IMG/VR virus record: IMGVR_UViG_3300044695_002763
Coordinates: 1-52,227 of that record
DNA: 52,227 nt
Origin: a virus
Direction: 5' to 3' (one strand)
Under the pieces are notes generated by a model that worked only from the letters and a program-made list of their open reading frames with translations, did no database searches and was not told the origin of the DNA. This document shows positions 47,342 through 52,227 of the stretch, in pieces. The stretch's first letter is position 1. Every line of letters starts with the position of its first letter. The position numbers were made by a program, and so were the translations under genes.

Positions 47342-47451
47342 TGCACATCGCGGGCGGTAATGTTCTCGAGTTTAAAGAATTGATGCAGTCCGATATTGAC
47401 GTTTTTTTGATTAAATTTGAGGTGTTCTATAAGCAACACCAAAATGGCTGA
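47323..47451 (+). CDS. Tail assembly chaperone, -1 frameshift extension (unit 2)
   Basis: The 40-residue extension after slippage is identical in amino acid sequence to that of unit 1, with silent DNA changes, so the -1 frame is under protein-level selection. Confidence 0.75.
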   Translation, partial: KFREQVMHIAGGNVLEFKELMQSDIDVFLIKFEVFYKQHQNG

Positions 47452-50146
47452 AGTTTTAATTAAGTACAAAGCCGACGCGGGCGACCTCGAAGCAACGGTT
47501 AACAAGATTAACGAAGTAAATAACGAGGCGGTTAAGTCGGCTCAAAAGACTTCGGATAGGGTAGCCACCGAGTTTAAGAAAATGGGTAGCTCTGCCGTTA
47601 ACGCTTTTGCAAATCAGCAGCTTAAGGGCGCTATTAATAACTTAAATACCGAGGTTAATACTTTAACCAATAGCGTAAAAAAGTTTGATGCTGAAGCGCA
47701 AAAGACTAATAAGGTATTAGTTCAATCGGCTCAAGACGTTGCTAAGTACGAAGATAGGTTACGCGAATTGTCGGTAGCTGGTCAAAGGGCAACGCAAGAA
47801 TTTGAAGATATAGCGAAAGCGGTCGGTGAATACAAGTCGGCTATTATTGCCGCTGATAGGGCTGTTGATTTATACGCTAAGTCAACCGATGCCGCAACGG
47901 GTCGAATAGGCGAGCTTGAAGATAAGCTATACGATTTATCTTTAGCAGGGAAATCCAATACGCAAGAGTTCAAGGACTTGGTTCGCGAGGTTGCTAATGT
48001 TAAACGTGCGATAGTTGAAACCGATAAGCAAGTCGATTCGTTCGTTGAACGCTCGAGGGGCTTTGGTACGGTAGTGCAAAACATTGAGTTAGTCGGGAAC
48101 GCATTTCAAGTAGTCGAAGGTGCGGCGGCATTGTTCGGAGATGAAAACGAGGAACTACAAAAGACGCTCGTTAAGTTGCAAGCCATTACAGCTATTACCT
48201 CGGGTATTGAGCAAGCGCGTTTAATATTAATCGACCAAACGGCTCAAAAGACGGGAATCGCAGCGGTGGCGCAAAGGGCTTACGGGTTAGCGGTTGGTCA
48301 ATCAACGGGAGCGTTAAAGATATTTAGAATCGCATTGTTAGCTACGGGAGTTGGAGCTTTAGCCCTCGGATTAGTTGCTTTGATTAATAATTTTGATAAG
48401 GTTAAAGCCGCTTTACAAAATTCAATACCAGGATTTAAAACCGTTAGCAACGCAATTGGAAATGTAGTCGACACTATTAAAGAATGGGTAGGCGCATCCG
48501 ATGATGCAGAGCGCGCGGGGGCTGCATTTGAAAACGCGTCTAAAAAGCAAAAGGCGGCTTCGGATGCAACAGTTAAAAATATTGAGCGGCAAATAGCTTT
48601 AGCCGAATCGGCAGGGCGTTCAACCGTTGAGCTTGAGATACAACGCGAGCAAGCAATCATAAAAGCTAACCAAGCAATTATAGCCGACTATGTTAAAAAG
48701 GCAGGAACATTAAGCCAATTAAGCGATGAAGAAAAGGCAAAAGCTAAAGAGGTAAACGACGCAGCGGTTCAGGCTGTATTTGACGCGAGCGCTGAAATAA
48801 CTATTATAAGAAACAAAGCGTCCCAAGAAGCAAACGACAAAGCTAAAGAGGACGCAAAGAAAAGAGCCGATGCCGAAAAGAAAGCTGCTGAAGATTTAGA
48901 GAAAGAACAAAAAGAGCTCCTCGATAAGCGAATTAAAAACCAACAAGCCGCTAACGATTCAATCGCGGCATCGCGCGAAGCCGACTTACAAGAAGAACTC
49001 GCAGCCGTTGCGGTTGCTGACGATGCGAGCTTTCAGTTACGCATCGAAAGTTTAGAAAAGCAAAAGGCAATCGAGATAGCCGCCGCCGAAGAAGCGGGGC
49101 TATTAACTTACGAAATCGAAAAGAAATATACCGAGCAAATAGCCGCTTTAAAAGCCGCGCAAGCGCAAAGCGAAATAAACACGCGTATAAATACCCTTAA
49201 GCAATTAGAAGCCGCCGAGGGTAGCACGTTAGAGCGCCGCATTCAATTAATCGAAGAACAAGCCAACGCTCAAAAGCTACAAATAACCAACAGCATAAAA
49301 GACGAAAAGGAACGCGCGAGCGCGATTCTATTGCTTGAAACCGAAACGCAAAACGCGATACGCGAGGAACGTAAGAAAACAAACCAGCAAACAATAGATT
49401 ACGCTTTTGAGGTTGCTGATGCGGTTGCAAATACTTTGGGCGCTATTGTAGAATTACAGGGCGCGCAATCTCAGGCGCGTATTGATGAAATAAACAATAC
49501 AGCAACTTTAGAACAGGAAGCCATTAATAAGAGTTTAGAAAGCGAAGCCGATAAGCAACGTAAACTCGATGCTTTACGCTTGCGCACAAGCCGACAAATA
49601 GCAGCTGAAAAGACAAAGCAAGCTAAATCCGAGCGGGCGTTAAACGTGTTTAAGGCGGTAATTGATACCGCAGCCTCGATAACTAAAACGGGTGCGCAGC
49701 TCGGTTATCCTGCGGCTATTCCTTTTCAAGTTGCGGCTGGTGTAATTGGTGCTACTCAAATCGCTGCCATATTAGCGCAGCCGCTGCCTAAGTTTAAGAA
49801 AGGGGGTATTGTAGGAGGTCGAAGCCATGAAGCGGGCGGTACTATAATCGAAGCCGAGCGCGGCGAATTTGTAGTTAACCGCAACGCAGTAACGCGCCAC
49901 CGTTCTGAACTCGATGCCTTAAACACATCGAGCGCGGCGTTTAGGCGTTTAATAGATGAGCGTTACGTTCGCCCCGCATTAAATTACTACATGGGCAAAA
50001 AGGAGCGCGCTATTAACGTCAATGCTTCATTAAACAGTAAAGGCATGGAGAAAGAAATTAAAGGCATGAGACGCGACCTAAAGCGTAATAAAACGATTGT
50101 AAATATTAACGGCAACGATTCGCGGTACGCATGGCATCTGAATTAA
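47444..50146 (+). CDS. Tape measure protein (unit 2)
   Basis: This 900-aa homologue of 11760-14519 is 19 residues shorter. The first residues (MAEVLIKYKADAGDLEA), the SAQDVAKYEDRLRELSVAGQR block and the last 230 residues match, whereas the centre is diverged, including the hydrophobic section (here LLATGVGALALGLVALINNF). The difference would change tail length only slightly. Confidence 0.92.
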   Translation: MAEVLIKYKADAGDLEATVNKINEVNNEAVKSAQKTSDRVATEFKKMGSSAVNAFANQQLKGAINNLNTEVNTLTNSVKKFDAEAQKTNKVLVQSAQDVAKYEDRLRELSVAGQRATQEFEDIAKAVGEYKSAIIAADRAVDLYAKSTDAATGRIGELEDKLYDLSLAGKSNTQEFKDLVREVANVKRAIVETDKQVDSFVERSRGFGTVVQNIELVGNAFQVVEGAAALFGDENEELQKTLVKLQAITAITSGIEQARLILIDQTAQKTGIAAVAQRAYGLAVGQSTGALKIFRIALLATGVGALALGLVALINNFDKVKAALQNSIPGFKTVSNAIGNVVDTIKEWVGASDDAERAGAAFENASKKQKAASDATVKNIERQIALAESAGRSTVELEIQREQAIIKANQAIIADYVKKAGTLSQLSDEEKAKAKEVNDAAVQAVFDASAEITIIRNKASQEANDKAKEDAKKRADAEKKAAEDLEKEQKELLDKRIKNQQAANDSIAASREADLQEELAAVAVADDASFQLRIESLEKQKAIEIAAAEEAGLLTYEIEKKYTEQIAALKAAQAQSEINTRINTLKQLEAAEGSTLERRIQLIEEQANAQKLQITNSIKDEKERASAILLLETETQNAIREERKKTNQQTIDYAFEVADAVANTLGAIVELQGAQSQARIDEINNTATLEQEAINKSLESEADKQRKLDALRLRTSRQIAAEKTKQAKSERALNVFKAVIDTAASITKTGAQLGYPAAIPFQVAAGVIGATQIAAILAQPLPKFKKGGIVGGRSHEAGGTIIEAERGEFVVNRNAVTRHRSELDALNTSSAAFRRLIDERYVRPALNYYMGKKERAINVNASLNSKGMEKEIKGMRRDLKRNKTIVNINGNDSRYAWHLN

Positions 50147-52089
50147 AATTTTTAATTGATAGCCTCGATAGGGGTCAACCATTAAACCCCGAGGACTTTG
50201 GTATAACAATAAACGAGGACGAAACAATTGGAGCGCGCATAGTTTCATTCGATAATGAGCTAACGTTTGGCGGTGATGTGTTCGGATACCTTTACGCTAA
50301 ACTTGAAACGTCGGGCTATTGTGAATTGGTTCGTGTAGAGGTGCAATACCTTTGCGCCTCGGGAACTTGGGAGCGTTTAGTTGATGGCTATATAATTGCA
50401 ACGGAGTCTAACTTTTTGCTCGATAAGTGTCAAGTTAAAACAAAGGTTTACGACGAAACTTTTAGCACAAAGATTAACAATAATAAGTCGATACCGTTTT
50501 CGCTACGCCTTACAACCTCAAAGAACGGTACACCAATAACGCCGCCAACTATTCGACGCCTCGATATATTCGACCCTGCGATGGGTACATGGTATACTAA
50601 TTTTACTTATGGCTACGGCGTTTACGATGTGTTCGCGCATTTAGTAAACTGCATGAGCGACGGGCTTGTAGATTTTGCCTCTAACCTTTTTGATTATACC
50701 GACCCGACAAACGACATACCAGTATATACGCAGGGCAATATGTTACGAACCCGCACCGATATTGAAATCTCGGCGACGTTTGAGCAATTGTATTTAACTT
50801 TAAAACAAAAGTTAAACCTCGGTATGGGTTTTGAAAGGCAAGCGAACGGGCGACCATTATTGCGTATTGAACCCGTTAGCTATTTCCAACAATCAACAGC
50901 CTCGGTTAATCTTTACGACCAGCCCGAAATCGAAATGAAGTTCGATGTATCGCGGCTTTACGCGTCTGTTAACTTTGGTTCGTCGCCTTATTTATTCCCG
51001 AACGAGTGCAACGGGGGCGACGGCTTTTGCTTATTTCCGCAGCCAGTATTTCAAGGCTTTCGTGATGAATCTTTTGGCTTTGTTGGTGAATGCAATACTT
51101 CGAACGTATTAAACCTAAAAACGAGCGACGTTGTGTTCGACCATAACGTTATTGAAGATATTTTACGATACAATAGCGAAGCCTACGAATTAAGCCCTAT
51201 AATAATTCAAAGCGATTACCGTAGCCGTTTCGCTCCTAATTCATTTAGTGCGCGGGTTTATAATCTAACGGGGCTAACGATTCCATTTTACAACCTCAAC
51301 TATTCTAACGAGGGTGTTTCGAGTAATTGGTTAAATGGTTTTCCTAATTCTTTGCAAGGGTTCTTTAATCAGGGCGACGCATTGTTAACCCCATTTTTAG
51401 CGCGAGTAATAAACGCCCCAACGCTACCATCGTGGGAAATTATAAATACTACATCAACTTCGTATAGTGAATATAGCGGCGACTTTATCCCTTTTAACAA
51501 TGAGATTATAGACGCAGGAAATAATTTTAACGTTCGAAGGTATCGCGTGCCGTTCTCGGGTATTTATACTTTTAACCTTTCTTTAGTTTCTTTACCAAGT
51601 GTAGGCAACAGAACTTTAATAGGAATAATAAAACGTTTAGACGGTTTAGGCAATGTTCAACAAGAGGTGCAAGGTACACCCGTGAGCGGTGGGGTTGCGT
51701 TGCTTACAACCGCTACGGCTACTTTTTATTGTAATGAAGGCGATTTTGTAGTAGCCGATATTACAGGCGCTTCGAGCGTTGGAACTCAAATCGAAACAAT
51801 ACAAATAAACGCGCTTTCGTTTTTTGAAGGCGAAGGCACAAACTTTCAAAGCCCCGATTTGCAACCCGTCGATATTAACGACGTGCAAGCCTACCTATAC
51901 AAGTTTAAACGCCCGTTAAGTATGGCAGAAATAAACGCGATAACAAGCGAAACATCGAAGCCTATTTTATTAGGGCGCAAAGAGGATAGCCTCGCGGTTA
52001 CGCCGACCTACATTAAAAACATTCAAATAGAATCAGTAATGCGCAAGGGCGCACAATTCGAGTTACGTTCTAACAAACTACTTCCATGA
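50131..52089 (+). CDS. Distal tail/baseplate protein (unit 2)
   Basis: This 652-aa homologue of 14504-16465 has a one-residue deletion near residue 78 (CESNGVW to CASGTW) and clustered changes at RYNSEAYELS. The rest is nearly identical. Confidence 0.65.
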   Translation: MASELKFLIDSLDRGQPLNPEDFGITINEDETIGARIVSFDNELTFGGDVFGYLYAKLETSGYCELVRVEVQYLCASGTWERLVDGYIIATESNFLLDKCQVKTKVYDETFSTKINNNKSIPFSLRLTTSKNGTPITPPTIRRLDIFDPAMGTWYTNFTYGYGVYDVFAHLVNCMSDGLVDFASNLFDYTDPTNDIPVYTQGNMLRTRTDIEISATFEQLYLTLKQKLNLGMGFERQANGRPLLRIEPVSYFQQSTASVNLYDQPEIEMKFDVSRLYASVNFGSSPYLFPNECNGGDGFCLFPQPVFQGFRDESFGFVGECNTSNVLNLKTSDVVFDHNVIEDILRYNSEAYELSPIIIQSDYRSRFAPNSFSARVYNLTGLTIPFYNLNYSNEGVSSNWLNGFPNSLQGFFNQGDALLTPFLARVINAPTLPSWEIINTTSTSYSEYSGDFIPFNNEIIDAGNNFNVRRYRVPFSGIYTFNLSLVSLPSVGNRTLIGIIKRLDGLGNVQQEVQGTPVSGGVALLTTATATFYCNEGDFVVADITGASSVGTQIETIQINALSFFEGEGTNFQSPDLQPVDINDVQAYLYKFKRPLSMAEINAITSETSKPILLGRKEDSLAVTPTYIKNIQIESVMRKGAQFELRSNKLLP

Positions 52090-52227
52090 GTTACACATCC
52101 ATACCAAACCAACCAATATTATTTAACAGCGTTTTACCCGAGCAATGCGAGGGCTGTAATAGCACCTTTGCGCAGCTTGCCGACTTTAACGACCAACTAT
52201 TTTGGCAGCTCGAAGCGGGGCAATGTG
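52086..52227 (+). CDS. Receptor-binding candidate tail protein, 5' part only (unit 2)
   Basis: The gene starts at ATGA with the previous stop and is cut by the window end after 47 codons. The visible part matches the N-terminus of 16462-18108 (YTSIPNQPILFNSVLPEQCE). Confidence 0.9.
   Translation, partial: MSYTSIPNQPILFNSVLPEQCEGCNSTFAQLADFNDQLFWQLEAGQC

Larger units (their letters stand above)
34540..52227. repeat. Unit 2 part of the tandem phage genome duplication
   Basis: This is the second, diverged copy of 1-16603, cut by the window end. It is about 1.1 kb longer over the shared part, mainly because of a methyltransferase gene inserted after the helicase. Shared genes carry mainly silent changes, as expected for two strains under purifying selection. 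It follows directly on the late genes and early promoter of unit 1 with no host sequence between. Confidence 0.97.

Noticed and set aside
1-52227. Prophage in a bacterial chromosome
   Set aside because: No integrase, repressor/lysogeny switch, attachment repeats or host genes are visible; the HTH gene in unit 2 alone is not enough.
1-52227. CRISPR arrays, tRNA genes or diversity-generating retroelement
   Set aside because: No regularly spaced repeats, no tRNA-like cloverleaf with a T-loop, and no reverse transcriptase gene seen. The hexamer repeats lie in a coding linker.

Overview
The window is tailed-phage DNA throughout. Every gene I accept is on the + strand, genes overlap by a few bases (often ATGA), and no bacterial gene, integrase or lysogeny module is visible. 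The host is probably a member of the Bacteroidota: promoters fit the TTTG / 15-22 bp / TAnnTTTG pattern of that phylum (for example 4335-4365, 24549-24579, 33915-33945), Shine-Dalgarno sequences are rare, and several proteins resemble families seen in Flavobacterium/Bacteroides siphophages.

The main structural fact is a head-to-tail arrangement of two related but non-identical phage genomes. One complete unit runs from 1 to 34539. At 34540 the sequence starts the same genome again and continues to the window end (34540-52227 corresponds to 1-16603). In a 190-base sample from the first gene I counted 6 differences, all synonymous, so the two units look like diverged strains and not a re-read of one molecule. 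They also differ by whole-gene swaps and insertions.

Layout of unit 1: early/recombination genes (27-3482: SSB-like protein, coiled-coil protein, PD-(D/E)XK exonuclease, VRR-NUC nuclease); a replication initiator-like gene behind a structured leader RNA (3501-4302); DnaB-like helicase (4828-6213); small genes; a ParB-like protein followed by a TET/JBP-type dioxygenase (7202-8600); terminase (8619-10246); tail genes (frameshifted chaperone, tape measure, baseplate, receptor-binding candidate; 10243-18108); a tail-tube-like protein (18204-18743); glycosyltransferase and methyltransferase (18718-20278); portal, MuF-like protein, scaffold (20355-24146); a roughly 1 kb promoter/terminator/noncoding-RNA region (24422-25435); major capsid gene with a probable -1 frameshift extension (25436-26562); connectors and fibres (26603-31407); lysis genes (31407-33860) including an unexpected PAS-HisKA protein; then the early promoter that leads into unit 2. 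Placing the tail module between terminase and portal is unusual.

Unit 2 keeps the same frame but carries two cytosine-C5 methyltransferases (40896-41756 and 43292-44323), where unit 1 has none visible and a TET/JBP dioxygenase instead. The tail end of the neighbouring ParB-like protein changes together with its enzyme partner. Unit 2 also has an HTH regulator and a duplicated small gene in place of unit 1 genes, another replication-protein C-terminus, and an uninterrupted terminase. Unit 1 terminase has a 39-base in-frame insertion with a stop codon inside its P-loop.

The strongest undescribed candidates are: the leader RNA upstream of the replication gene, whose helices covary between the units; the DNA-modification cassette swap; the large pseudoknotted noncoding RNA and attenuator-like hairpins before the capsid gene; the capsid frameshift signal; and the split terminase P-loop. 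All function calls come from reading the sequence; no database search was possible.
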